From JAPHSX01 sp039714395 (GTDB taxonomy: Bacteria; Pseudomonadota; Gammaproteobacteria; Thiohalomonadales; Thiohalomonadaceae): 64,000 bases of DNA. The stretch lies in NCBI GenBank assembly GCA_039714395.1, contig JBDLJH010000001.1, positions 196,854-260,853 of the forward strand, given 5' to 3'. Position numbers and translations under genes: made by a program. Shown here piece by piece: positions 27,301-34,545 of this stretch; the first letter of the stretch is position 1, and every line of letters starts with the position of its first letter. The notes below the pieces were generated by a model, which saw only the letters and a program-made list of their open reading frames with translations, was not told where the DNA came from and searched no databases.

Positions 27301-29358
27301 TTGCCACTCCTCGCCAGCCGTCAGGGTATCCCACATCGACTGGTAGAAGGCCTTATCCTGGTGGCCGGATTGCAAAATCCTCGGGTTCTGGCCGAGCACC
27401 TCTTCCAGTGCATAACCGGTGGAGTGGGTAAAGGCCGGATTGACAAATTCGATATTGGCATCCAGATCGGTAATGACAATGGTGCTATGACTCTGTTCGA
27501 CGGCACGGGAGAGCTTGCGAAGCTGTTCCTCGGCCGCGGCACTTTCGGTGATATCGCGGCCGATGATGACAAGTGCCTTGCGTTCGCCAGATGCTTGGAA
27601 CAGGGGCATTTTCCGGACTTCAAATGTCCGCAACTCCCCATCGGGGGTGATCACCTCTTCGTAATCGATGGAGATGTCCTTTGAATTCCAGGCGGCCTCA
27701 TCGCTAATGATGCACTCCTCATGGGCAGCATGGAAATCGGGTCTCTCAGCACCGAGTTCAGCATCGGTTTTATCCTGCCAGGGATAATCATTAACCTGAA
27801 AGAGTTCCCGGGCGAGTTGATTGGTCAGTTGCCAATGGCCTTCACCATCCTTTAAGAACACGGCATCAGGCAGTGTCTCCATGAAGATGATCAGTTGTTC
27901 CTGATATTCGAGACGTTCTGCCTCTGCCTGCATACGTGCGCTGATGTCGATATGGGTACCGCTCATCCAGAGCGGAGAGCCATCAGGCGCCCACTCAATG
28001 ACCCGACCTTGATCGTGGATCCAGACCCAGTGTCCCGCCTTATGTTTCATGCGAAAATCGGCTTCGTAGTAGTCAGAACCCCCGGTGAAATGCTGCTCCA
28101 GGATCTCCTGTGTAGCTTGCAAATCATCCGCATGGGTTAGCCCCATCCAGGTCTCTATGCTGATGGGTGAGAGCTCATGCAGGGTATAGCCGAGCATCTC
28201 CGCCCAGCGATCGTTATATATCGTTTCGCCGGTTTGAATATTCCACTCCCAGGTACCTGCCTGTGTGGCATCGATGATCTGCTGTATCCGCTCGGCGTAT
28301 TCTCTGGTTACATTCTGCTGCCTGATTAATTTCTGATTCCGGTGTGCAAGAAGCCACATCAAGTAACTGACACTAACAAGTAGCAGTAGTAGAAGAATTA
28401 CCCCTTCATTGTGCTTTTCCCAAACATCCCACAAGGTAAAGTCTGGCGCCTGCTCATAAGGCGGTAGTCGCAGTGCACGCGCAACCTCTTCTACCGGCAG
28501 ATAATCGGCTGGTGGGGCGAATCCGGCAATACCGACGGCACGAGCGATGGGGTGTTCGGCCTCCAATGCCAGTAGCACGGAGGCAATACGGCTTACTATG
28601 CGCTGGTTAACATGAGACAGGGCGATGAAGGGCCACTCCGGATAGAGCCGGGTGGAGGAGGCAAAGGGAAAAGCGGACAGGTTCTGGCGATTGATCACTT
28701 TTATTTGCGCCATATCGAGCTTACCGTTGTGGCTCAGATCCTCTAGCACCTCGGTGCGGACAAAGCCGACATCGGCATGGCCAGTGAGAACAGCCTCCAC
28801 TACGGCGTCATGACGCCCCATCTCTATCAAGCTGACATCTTGTGGCAGTTCGATGCCGGCCTGCAGCAGCTCGTAGGCCTGGGTCTGGTAGCCGCCCAGA
28901 TATTTGGTACCGGGTATTGCAATCCGCTGTCCCTTGATATCAGTCAGTTGCTTGATATCGTTTCGTCCGATGCTGGTGAAGATGACACCGCCGAGATTTT
29001 GGGTTTCCGTTCCACCACTTCCCCGCTTGATGAGGGTAGCGATAGCACCGGTGAGTTTGCTGCGGTTGCGTAGCAGGATGTAGTGGCGGGGATTGGTAAA
29101 GATAAAGTCGAGCTGCTTATGTGCCAGAGCCTCTTCTATCTCTTTCAACTCCAGTACTCGCAGCTCGATGCGGGTCGCCGTAAGTTGAGTATTCAGGTAA
29201 TCGACCAGTGGCTGGTATCGTGCCTCGATAATCGGTTTGGGGCGATAGGCAAAGACCCCAAGGGTGAGTTCGCTTTTCAGGGTTTCGGCGGCCTGAAGCG
29301 TTTCGCAAGCAACGAGTGCCAGGGTGATCCACAGTTGTGCGAATAGGCGCCTTCTCAT
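24307..29358 (-). CDS. PhnD-like/PAS/GGDEF/EAL/CZB multi-domain c-di-GMP sensor
   Basis: A 1683-residue inner-membrane signalling protein. Order: signal peptide; periplasmic PhnD-like solute-binding domain (about 28-300, with Phe-Ala-Tyr-Arg-Pro-Lys at its start); membrane helix (about 318-338); several PAS/PAC units (about 350-1130); GGDEF with intact Gly-Gly-Asp-Glu-Phe (about 1201); EAL (Glu-Ala-Leu about 1330, later Asp-Asp-Phe-Gly-Thr-Gly-Tyr-Ser-Ser); and a C-terminal zinc-binding CZB-type domain from about 1565 (His-His-Arg-Trp, Cys-Lys-Phe-Gly-Lys-Trp, His-Gln-Tyr-Val-His). It should make and/or break c-di-GMP in response to a small anion-like ligand and to zinc or oxidants. Ligand unknown; both catalytic domains look intact. 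Confidence 0.9.
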   Translation of the reverse strand: MRRRLFAQLWITLALVACETLQAAETLKSELTLGVFAYRPKPIIEARYQPLVDYLNTQLTATRIELRVLELKEIEEALAHKQLDFIFTNPRHYILLRNRSKLTGAIATLIKRGSGGTETQNLGGVIFTSIGRNDIKQLTDIKGQRIAIPGTKYLGGYQTQAYELLQAGIELPQDVSLIEMGRHDAVVEAVLTGHADVGFVRTEVLEDLSHNGKLDMAQIKVINRQNLSAFPFASSTRLYPEWPFIALSHVNQRIVSRIASVLLALEAEHPIARAVGIAGFAPPADYLPVEEVARALRLPPYEQAPDFTLWDVWEKHNEGVILLLLLLVSVSYLMWLLAHRNQKLIRQQNVTREYAERIQQIIDATQAGTWEWNIQTGETIYNDRWAEMLGYTLHELSPISIETWMGLTHADDLQATQEILEQHFTGGSDYYEADFRMKHKAGHWVWIHDQGRVIEWAPDGSPLWMSGTHIDISARMQAEAERLEYQEQLIIFMETLPDAVFLKDGEGHWQLTNQLARELFQVNDYPWQDKTDAELGAERPDFHAAHEECIISDEAAWNSKDISIDYEEVITPDGELRTFEVRKMPLFQASGERKALVIIGRDITESAAAEEQLRKLSRAVEQSHSTIVITDLDANIEFVNPAFTHSTGYALEEVLGQNPRILQSGHQDKAFYQSMWDTLTAGEEWQGELHNKRKDGSLYWEFAAISPVKDETGKTTHYVAVKENITARREVEQALKESEQRFELAMSVANDGIWDWDLVNNTVVFDSRYYTMAGYQPNEFPSSFEEWQKRLHPDDVRMALFATEQHYAGESKSFDIEFRFLRKDGDYMWIRGRGKVVARDEKGYPLRFIGTHSDITERKQTELALQQSQSKYQRLVDDIGDKFVIYSHQALSGKLTYVSDGIASLFGLSKDEVLGKSWAEQVNWLPEDVLQAQSYITQQIEGKADFVQFDVRFIHPDGDERTIHVSSHPVRNEVDNQIIIDGIVEDITEQKTAQEQLRLAASVFAHSQEGIVITDASNRIVNVNPACLKLTGYSRKEVIGKNPNIFGSGAQPPEFYAEMWQILQTTGNWHGEIWNRRKSGEVYSERLSIDAVRDEAGKVQHYVAVFYDITYLKEHAAELERIAYNDALTGLPNRLLLRDRMQQALTQAKRNKKLVAICYLDLDGFKPINDTHGHKAGDQVLIEVAERLQSSMRTGDTVARLGGDEFVLLMPDLSSIDELEQALERILQAIAQPYKLSYMTVTISASIGIALYPLNEGEPDILLRHADQAMYVAKRQGKNRYSFFDASEEQKATATHAMQQEIEVALAKKQLRLFYQPKVNMRTGEVVGVEALIRWQHPHRGLLEPAVFLPSIEQTPLIVEIGNWVLHQALTQIQAWQAEGLEMKVSVNVDAQQLKNHHFVAALKSLLNEFNDVPAEQLELEILESTALHDIGHISRIMDECKKLGIQFALDDFGTGYSSLTYLKRLPAAVLKIDQSFVRDLLDDPDDLAITEGILGLAHAFNRTPVAEGVESVQHGTLLLNLGCDIAQGYGIARSMPAEQLPVWINNFQIPLEWKQAGGISQNDTDFSLLVMAVEHHRWVGRVLNALEQKAPSMLPINFDDAHHCKFGKWLDNEGDERYGKQSEFSHMVANHQYVHNLIKQTAELLTNGDSEPLQTTIVELKRLRNCVLDSLNKLKHKESQLK

Positions 29359-29920
29359 TAATTACTCTCTCATATCTATCGGTAGATAGCTGGCACCAAA
29401 CAGGTTGCCCAGCCTATCTGGGTGAGACAGTACTCCATGTTGTGTCTTTAAGTGATTATGCCGCTGTCTTCAGGTGGCAGCAAAGTAGTAATGGTTGCCG
29501 GCAAGGTTGGGCAGTAGAATGCTGCTCAGCACCTGCTCCACCATAGTGCTCCTTTTTCGGCCGGCGATATGGTGTGGGGCATCCTGTTGGCTGATGTACA
29601 GATGCTATAGCGCACAGAAAAAGCTGCCAGCAGCACATCCATTTTAACTGAGATATTGAAAACTAGCACCATGGTCAGTGACATACCATCGGCGCGAGCG
29701 AGCCAGATGCATGGTGTTATTAACTCTCATGATGCCTTATTAGGATATTCTAATGGAGTATTTGTATTGAGTCTACTTACACCAGTGACATGTCTCTGAC
29801 CATATTGCCCATAAAAACGGAGGATGCGTAGGTTGATTGAATCAGCACACTACTCGACCGGAGTAGGTTAAAGTTCCTGCTGAATTACCTATCCTCATAC
29901 AATTGAGGTATAAGGTCGCT
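29359..29920. other. Gene-free upstream region with an inverted repeat
   Basis: About 560 bases between the divergent sensor and RIO kinase genes, with no convincing reading frame. It holds a 14-base inverted repeat with one mismatch: ATGGTCAGTGACAT at 29671-29684 and ATGTCTCTGACCAT at 29790-29803. AT-rich sequence around 29740-29780 may carry promoters, but no clear -35/-10 pair was found. Confidence 0.45.
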
Positions 29921-30778
29921 ATGAAAACACCGAAACGAATTCAGCCCCTGATTGAGGATGGCCTGGTGGATGAGGTCATCCGCCCATTGATGAGCGGTAA
30001 AGAGGCCGCGGTCTATCTGGTGCGTTGTGGTTCTGAGATCCGCTGCGCCAAGGTCTATAAGGAGGCGGATAAGCGTAGCTTCAAACAGGCCGTTCAGTAT
30101 CAGGAAGGCCGTAAGGTACGTAATAGCCGTCGCGCACGCGCTATGGAAAAGGGCTCCAGGTTCGGTCGTAATGAGCAGGAGCAGGCCTGGCAGAACACTG
30201 AAGTGGATGCGCTCTATCGTCTGGCCGATGCAGCCGTGCGCGTGCCGCAGCCCTATGGCTGCTTTGACGGTGTCTTGTTGATGGAGCTGATTACCGGTGA
30301 CGATGGCCAGGTGGCACCTCGCCTGAACGATGTCTCTATGTCCGCCGAACAAGCACGAGAAGATTTCCTTGTCGTCATGCAATACGTGGTACGCATGCTC
30401 TGTGTCGGGTTAGTGCATGGTGATCTGTCAGAATTTAATGTGTTGGTGGATGAATACGGCCCAGTGATTATCGACTTGCCTCAAGTGGTGGATGCCGCGG
30501 CCAATAATAACGCCCAGTGGATGTTGGAACGGGATGTTAACAGTATTACTACCTATTACTCACAGTACGCTCCCGAATTGCTAAAGACCAACTATGGCAA
30601 GGAAATATGGGCTCTGTATGAAAATGGTGAGTTGACCCCAGAGTTTGAGTTAACGGGCTACTTTGAGGAAAGCACGAAAGCCGCCGATGTGGATGTGGTA
30701 ATGCAGGAAATTAAAGCTGCAATGCTCGAAGAGCAAGAGCGGCAAAGACGCCTGCGCGAGGCGGAAGAGCCGGATTAA
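29921..30778 (+). CDS. RIO-type serine protein kinase
   Basis: A 285-residue RIO1-like kinase. Residues: Gly-Lys-Glu-Ala-Ala-Val-Tyr (P-loop equivalent), Cys-Ala-Lys-Val-Tyr-Lys (ATP lysine), catalytic loop Val-His-Gly-Asp-Leu-Ser-Glu-Phe-Asn-Val-Leu, and metal-binding Val-Ile-Ile-Asp-Leu-Pro-Gln. The C-terminus is a charged helix. Archaeal and eukaryotic RIO kinases act in small-ribosomal-subunit maturation; bacterial members are less studied. A TTG at 29903 keeps the frame open, but the ATG at 29921 follows AGGTATAAGG and matches the family start. Confidence 0.9.
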   Translation: MKTPKRIQPLIEDGLVDEVIRPLMSGKEAAVYLVRCGSEIRCAKVYKEADKRSFKQAVQYQEGRKVRNSRRARAMEKGSRFGRNEQEQAWQNTEVDALYRLADAAVRVPQPYGCFDGVLLMELITGDDGQVAPRLNDVSMSAEQAREDFLVVMQYVVRMLCVGLVHGDLSEFNVLVDEYGPVIIDLPQVVDAAANNNAQWMLERDVNSITTYYSQYAPELLKTNYGKEIWALYENGELTPEFELTGYFEESTKAADVDVVMQEIKAAMLEEQERQRRLREAEEPD

Positions 30779-30789
30779 TCAGTCGTATG

Positions 30790-30957
30790 TATAGGGCACC
30801 TCTAAATATTCATGAGCACGCATTTTGAACGCTCATATCCGCACTATCTGTGTTGCAAATCTTCGCAATAGCTAGCTATTACGTGCGATTTGCGCCTTGA
30901 TAGTACAAATCTGAGCATCCAGTCTGCTGCACTCAGAATATTTAGCGGTACCCTATA
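30790..30957. mobile_element. MITE-like palindromic element with TATA target duplications
   Basis: A 160-bp imperfect palindrome (30794-30953) with 18-bp terminal inverted repeats (GGGCACCTCTAAATATTC and, on the other strand, GGGTACCGCTAAATATTC; 16 of 18 match) flanked by TATA on both sides. Its centre is AATAGCTAGCTATT, a perfect 14-bp palindrome. There is no reading frame inside, so it needs a transposase in trans. The ends recall short non-autonomous derivatives of IS5-like elements, but the parent is not in this window. Confidence 0.6.
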
Positions 30958-31215
30958 TTTATTAGCAATATTTCTCTCTGTCCCAGAAAAACCTTAAAAA
31001 CATTTAATATCCCAGCCTCTATCTGAGGCTGTAGCTATAACCATAAAATCTTTAAGATAAATGTCCGTCTTGCCAACTCCATGTAGAGCATTTGTGCGCC
31101 GGTATCAGCTGTGGCCACGAATATAAAAATATTTTCTCCAGATTGTAAGGTTTTGTCATCCGTAGCGACAAACAGACAGAACAACGCTAAAACAACACAA
31201 GCTGATTAATGGAGA
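30958..31215. other. Leader region of the redox cluster
   Basis: About 260 bases between the MITE-like element and the redoxin gene. It holds a 7-bp-stem hairpin CAGCCTC-TATCT-GAGGCTG (31013-31031) and AT-rich stretches; no reading frame or firm promoter pattern was found. Any promoter for the cluster at 31216-36650 probably lies here. Confidence 0.4.
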
Positions 31216-31788
31216 ATGCAGATGATTACCTTGAAAACTGATGATATGGCCCCGGATTTCGCTATGATCGATCTCAATGGCGATACCATACGCCTGGCTG
31301 ACTATAAAGGTGAGAAGGTACTGCTTAGCTTCTTCCGTTATGCCACCTGCCCTTTCTGCACCGTACGCTTCGTGCGCCTGACACAGGAGGTGGAACGCTA
31401 TGCCGAGCAGGGGATTCAGGTGATCGCGGTATTCGAATCCAGCTCCGATTACATCCAGGAGTATCTGGGCCGCCGTGGTCTGCCCTTCCCGGTTATCCCT
31501 GACCCGCAAGGGGAGCTATATGCCCGCTACGGCATCAAGAAGTCGTTACCCGGTCTGATGCTCGGTATGTTCCGCATGCCAACGATGCTGCGTGCCCTGT
31601 TCGATCCTGACTACCGCATGGCCAAACCTGATGCCGACATCACCCGTATACCCGCCGACTTCCTTATTGGGACGGATCAAATTATTGCCGATAGCTACTA
31701 TGGTAGTGATATTGGTGATCATATCCCCTTCAAACGTATTGATAGCTTTGCCGAGCAGGGCGTGGACGTGATGATGAGCCATACTTAA
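31216..31788 (+). CDS. Peroxiredoxin-like (AhpC/TSA, redoxin) protein
   Basis: A 190-residue thioredoxin-fold protein without a signal peptide. It has Asp-Phe-Ala-Met-Ile-Asp-Leu-Asn-Gly and an active-site Cys45-Pro-Phe-Cys48 in place of the usual peroxiredoxin Thr-x-x-Cys, as in the redoxin 'peroxiredoxin-like' subgroup. Mature residues after 100 (Leu-Met-Leu-Gly-Met-Phe-Arg-Met-Pro) belong to this subgroup. It probably reduces peroxides or protein disulfides in the cytoplasm. It begins the co-oriented cluster that contains two unknown genes and a pentahaem cytochrome. Confidence 0.85.
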   Translation: MQMITLKTDDMAPDFAMIDLNGDTIRLADYKGEKVLLSFFRYATCPFCTVRFVRLTQEVERYAEQGIQVIAVFESSSDYIQEYLGRRGLPFPVIPDPQGELYARYGIKKSLPGLMLGMFRMPTMLRALFDPDYRMAKPDADITRIPADFLIGTDQIIADSYYGSDIGDHIPFKRIDSFAEQGVDVMMSHT

Positions 31789-31823
31789 GCCATCCACCCT
31801 GATCAATATAATGAGGAGATGCC

Positions 31824-32249
31824 ATGAGCAACTTCATGAGTCAATACAACGGGCCATTGACGGGCCTGCTGCGTTGGACACAACTGGATGTACTCGGTGC
31901 TGCGCTCAACAGTAGCAACGATGGTGGGTGGTACGTCTACTATGTGGGTGAAGAGGTACCATCGGCAGCCATAAGTGCACCACAGTTTGAGCACTTTGTT
32001 CAGGAGATCACGAATCTGTTGCGAAGCGATCATCAGGAAGAGTATCTGGGCATTGTCTATGTAGATGATCTGGATAAGCCAGGTTTTGTGAAGATCTATG
32101 ACCCCAACAATCTTGGCGCCGCCTGCGGGAGTAGTGGTATGCGCGTACTACCCGGCTGGACTCTGAGCCGCTGCGCCCCCGTTGACCTTCAGGCTGAGTT
32201 CCCCAACTCCGGTGGTCGTCGTCGCTGGTGGCAGGGGCTGTTTGCCTGA
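31824..32249 (+). CDS. Unknown protein of the redox cluster (141 aa)
   Basis: A 141-residue protein with no signal peptide and no membrane helix. It has Gly-Gly-Trp-Tyr-Val-Tyr-Tyr-Val-Gly-Glu near residue 34 and two cysteines (about 102 and 114), the first within Asn-Leu-Gly-Ala-Ala-Cys-Gly; the tail is Arg/Trp-rich. GAGGAG precedes the ATG by 6 bases. It lies 35 bases after the redoxin gene and 14 bases before the next unknown gene, so they are likely co-transcribed. I do not recognise a family. Confidence 0.7.
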   Translation: MSNFMSQYNGPLTGLLRWTQLDVLGAALNSSNDGGWYVYYVGEEVPSAAISAPQFEHFVQEITNLLRSDHQEEYLGIVYVDDLDKPGFVKIYDPNNLGAACGSSGMRVLPGWTLSRCAPVDLQAEFPNSGGRRRWWQGLFA

Positions 32250-32263
32250 ATAGGGGGAGTACC

Positions 32264-32632
32264 ATGAGTATCGAGATAACTATTAGCGGGAAGCCAGTAC
32301 AGGTTGAGTTGAGTCCTGCAGCCAGCCATGCCATGCAGCAGCGTACGGAGCCACTGTTGGCCGAGATGGAACTCTATTTCAGCTGTCTGGTACGCAAGAA
32401 GGTACGTTTTCATAGTGCTAATGAAAGCAGGGATGCGGAACGAGTTTTCGTCAATGAGCAGCTTGTGGTGAGTTTTCGTCCTGTTATGACCCAGTCGTGT
32501 AGTGTCGACTCGGTGGAGTCTGCTGCACCGCCGGTGACCGATTTCCCTATCACCACCCCGGCGGCCTTTGTACCACATTGGCTGCGCATCGATTTTAGTG
32601 ATAACCAGTGGCAAGGGGAATTCGGCTATTAG
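32264..32632 (+). CDS. Unknown protein of the redox cluster (122 aa)
   Basis: A 122-residue soluble protein. It starts Met-Ser-Ile-Glu-Ile-Thr-Ile-Ser-Gly-Lys and contains a Cys at about residue 46 (Phe-Ser-Cys-Leu-Val-Arg-Lys-Lys) and another near 76; the C-terminus is Trp-Leu-Arg-Ile-Asp-Phe. The ATG at 32264 is preceded by GGGGGAG; an upstream ATG in the same frame at 32228 lies inside the previous gene and is rejected. No family recognised; the small size and position between a redoxin and a cytochrome suggest an accessory redox role (inference). Confidence 0.66.
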   Translation: MSIEITISGKPVQVELSPAASHAMQQRTEPLLAEMELYFSCLVRKKVRFHSANESRDAERVFVNEQLVVSFRPVMTQSCSVDSVESAAPPVTDFPITTPAAFVPHWLRIDFSDNQWQGEFGY

Positions 32633-32648
32633 CACTGAATTTAATAAA

Positions 32649-33902
32649 ATGTTTGTTACTGGAACGGGAACGGGTCAAGGAGCGAAAATTATCCAGCCGT
32701 TAAATAATGCTGCTCACCTGAGAGGTGTTGTGGTTTCGTCTGTATATCTCTTTATAGCCATATTGTGGGCAGGTAGCGTCACTGCTGCACAACCCGATAC
32801 CGTCGACAGCTTCCTGAAGCAGCATTGGAACCGGCCCCTGGCCGCTCAGGGGGATGCCCCGGAACATTTCTCTCCATTGGAAAAGTCGCTGGCACCGAAG
32901 GCTTGTGCAGCCTGCCATGCGCAGCAATACGATGACTGGCAAACCACCCAGCACAGTCGCGCCATGGGGCCGGGCGTTCTGGGTCAGATGTTAGATATGG
33001 CACCGCAGGCATTGGATGAGCACCAAAGTTGTCTGCGCTGCCACGCCCCATTACAGGAGCAGGCGCAGGCACTGGTCAGTGAAATAAAAACGGCTACCGG
33101 TGGTATGCATCATCAGGGCCTCACCTGTGCAGGTTGCCATCTACGTGAGCGGACAGTCTTCGGTCCCATGCCACGTACCGGGCGTAGTGACACGGCAGGC
33201 TCAGGCCCTCATGGTGATTTTACCATCAGCTCAGCCTATGAAGATTCGCGCTTCTGTGCGGCTTGTCATCAGTTCGATGCAGATGGTTACGCCCTTAACG
33301 GCAAATTGTTGGAAAACACTTATCAGGAGTGGTCGGCGAGCCGGTATGCCCGCGAGGGCCGTAGTTGCCAGTCGTGCCATATGCCAGATCGCCGCCACCT
33401 CTGGCGTGGCATCCACGACCCAGAGATGACCCGTCAGGGTGTAACGATTTCATCTACCCCTCCTCGTAAAGAGGGAAAAGAAATCGATGCACGACTAGTA
33501 CTGCGCAATAGCAACACCGGTCACCATTTTCCGACCTACGTCACCCCGCGTGTAGTGATGGCAATGTGGCAGGAAGATGCGCAGGGCAAGGTGATTGAGG
33601 TAACACGACGTGAGCTAATCATCGCTCGTCAGGTCTCGCCGGATCTGAGCCGGGAAGTGGCGGATACTCGCCTTGCGCCTGATAGCGAGGCCGTGCTGGC
33701 CTACCGGGTTCCCCGTCATCCCGATGCAACTCAACTCGTGTCAAATATCCGTGTTGAGCCCGATTTTTTCTATATAGGTCTTTACCAATCCCTGTTGGCA
33801 TTATCGCCACCGGAGCGCCGGGGCTCTGCACTTATACGCCAGGCACTGGCTACTTCTAAGGCATCGGCCTTTGATCTTCATTTAATTCAATATCCACTGT
33901 AA
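32649..33902 (+). CDS. Pentahaem c-type cytochrome
   Basis: About 417 residues with an N-terminal membrane/signal segment (about 27-47, ending Thr-Ala-Ala) and five Cys-x-x-Cys-His haem sites at residues 86-90, 128-132, 160-164, 203-207 and 240-244. The C-terminal third (about 270-417) has no haem site and looks like a beta-sandwich domain (Thr-Gly-His-His-Phe-Pro-Thr). The layout resembles cytochrome c554-like and hydroxylamine-oxidoreductase-like proteins. It should be periplasmic and carry electrons. The start is uncertain: no ribosome binding site precedes the ATG, while AAGGAG lies at 32677 upstream of possible in-frame starts. Confidence 0.83.
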   Translation: MFVTGTGTGQGAKIIQPLNNAAHLRGVVVSSVYLFIAILWAGSVTAAQPDTVDSFLKQHWNRPLAAQGDAPEHFSPLEKSLAPKACAACHAQQYDDWQTTQHSRAMGPGVLGQMLDMAPQALDEHQSCLRCHAPLQEQAQALVSEIKTATGGMHHQGLTCAGCHLRERTVFGPMPRTGRSDTAGSGPHGDFTISSAYEDSRFCAACHQFDADGYALNGKLLENTYQEWSASRYAREGRSCQSCHMPDRRHLWRGIHDPEMTRQGVTISSTPPRKEGKEIDARLVLRNSNTGHHFPTYVTPRVVMAMWQEDAQGKVIEVTRRELIIARQVSPDLSREVADTRLAPDSEAVLAYRVPRHPDATQLVSNIRVEPDFFYIGLYQSLLALSPPERRGSALIRQALATSKASAFDLHLIQYPL

Positions 33903-33982
33903 GGAATCGCCCTCTGTTGCGACTAAACAATAATCCCGCACGATATGCGTGCTGATTACAACCAACCGAGGAGTAACATCTG

Positions 33983-34273
33983 ATGAACAAAATGCCAATG
34001 GCCAAAAAAAGCCTCACCGTACTTGCCGGTGGAACCATGCTCGCACTCGCCATGACCAGTGCGCCTCTTTATGCCGCTAATCCTTGCGCTGCCGCAAACC
34101 CTTGCGAGGCCCAATCAATGATGATGAATCCCTGTGCGGCCAGCAACCCCTGTGCAGCCAAGCATAAAATGAACCCCTGTGCGGCTAGTAACCCCTGCGC
34201 AGCCAGTAATCCCTGTGCGGCTAACAACCCCTGCGCAGCTAAGCAAAAGATGAACCCCTGTGCAGCTAAGTAG
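33983..34273 (+). CDS. Exported NPCAA-repeat protein, short paralogue
   Basis: A 96-residue protein with a signal peptide (cleavage after Tyr-Ala) followed by nine Asn-Pro-Cys-Ala-Ala units (one Asn-Pro-Cys-Glu-Ala), spaced by Ser, Asn, Lys-His-Lys-Met and similar. Each unit carries one Cys; Met often precedes Asn. The units use different synonymous codons, so the protein repeat is selected rather than a fresh DNA duplication. The signal peptide is clearly homologous to that of the gene at 34546. After the TAG stop the same frame continues with another NPCAA unit (34277-34323), so the protein was probably longer. GAGGAG precedes the ATG. Function unknown; metal or thiol chemistry is possible. 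Confidence 0.78.
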   Translation: MNKMPMAKKSLTVLAGGTMLALAMTSAPLYAANPCAAANPCEAQSMMMNPCAASNPCAAKHKMNPCAASNPCAASNPCAANNPCAAKQKMNPCAAK

Positions 34274-34545
34274 CTGATGAATCCTTGCGCAGCTCCCGCA
34301 AGCCAGGGTTTTAGCTGGAGTTGAGTTTATGGTTAATCGCCTCGCATCCATCGCGGGGCAGGTTTGAGTCGGGCTCTCTGGATGTGAAATTACTTCGTCA
34401 TTCAGGCGCCAGAGCGCATTGTTGCTATAGTCATTGATGTCGTTAATGAAAATCACCTTGTAATAAACAGGGCACCATTAACAACAAAACCACCTATCCC
34501 GAATGGGATGAATGGAAACAACAATCTAGTAAGGGGAATAATCTG

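Noticed and set aside
32688..32690. ATT as start of the pentahaem cytochrome
   Set aside because: AAGGAG is well placed before it, but ATT starts are very rare; the ATG at 32649 was kept with low confidence.
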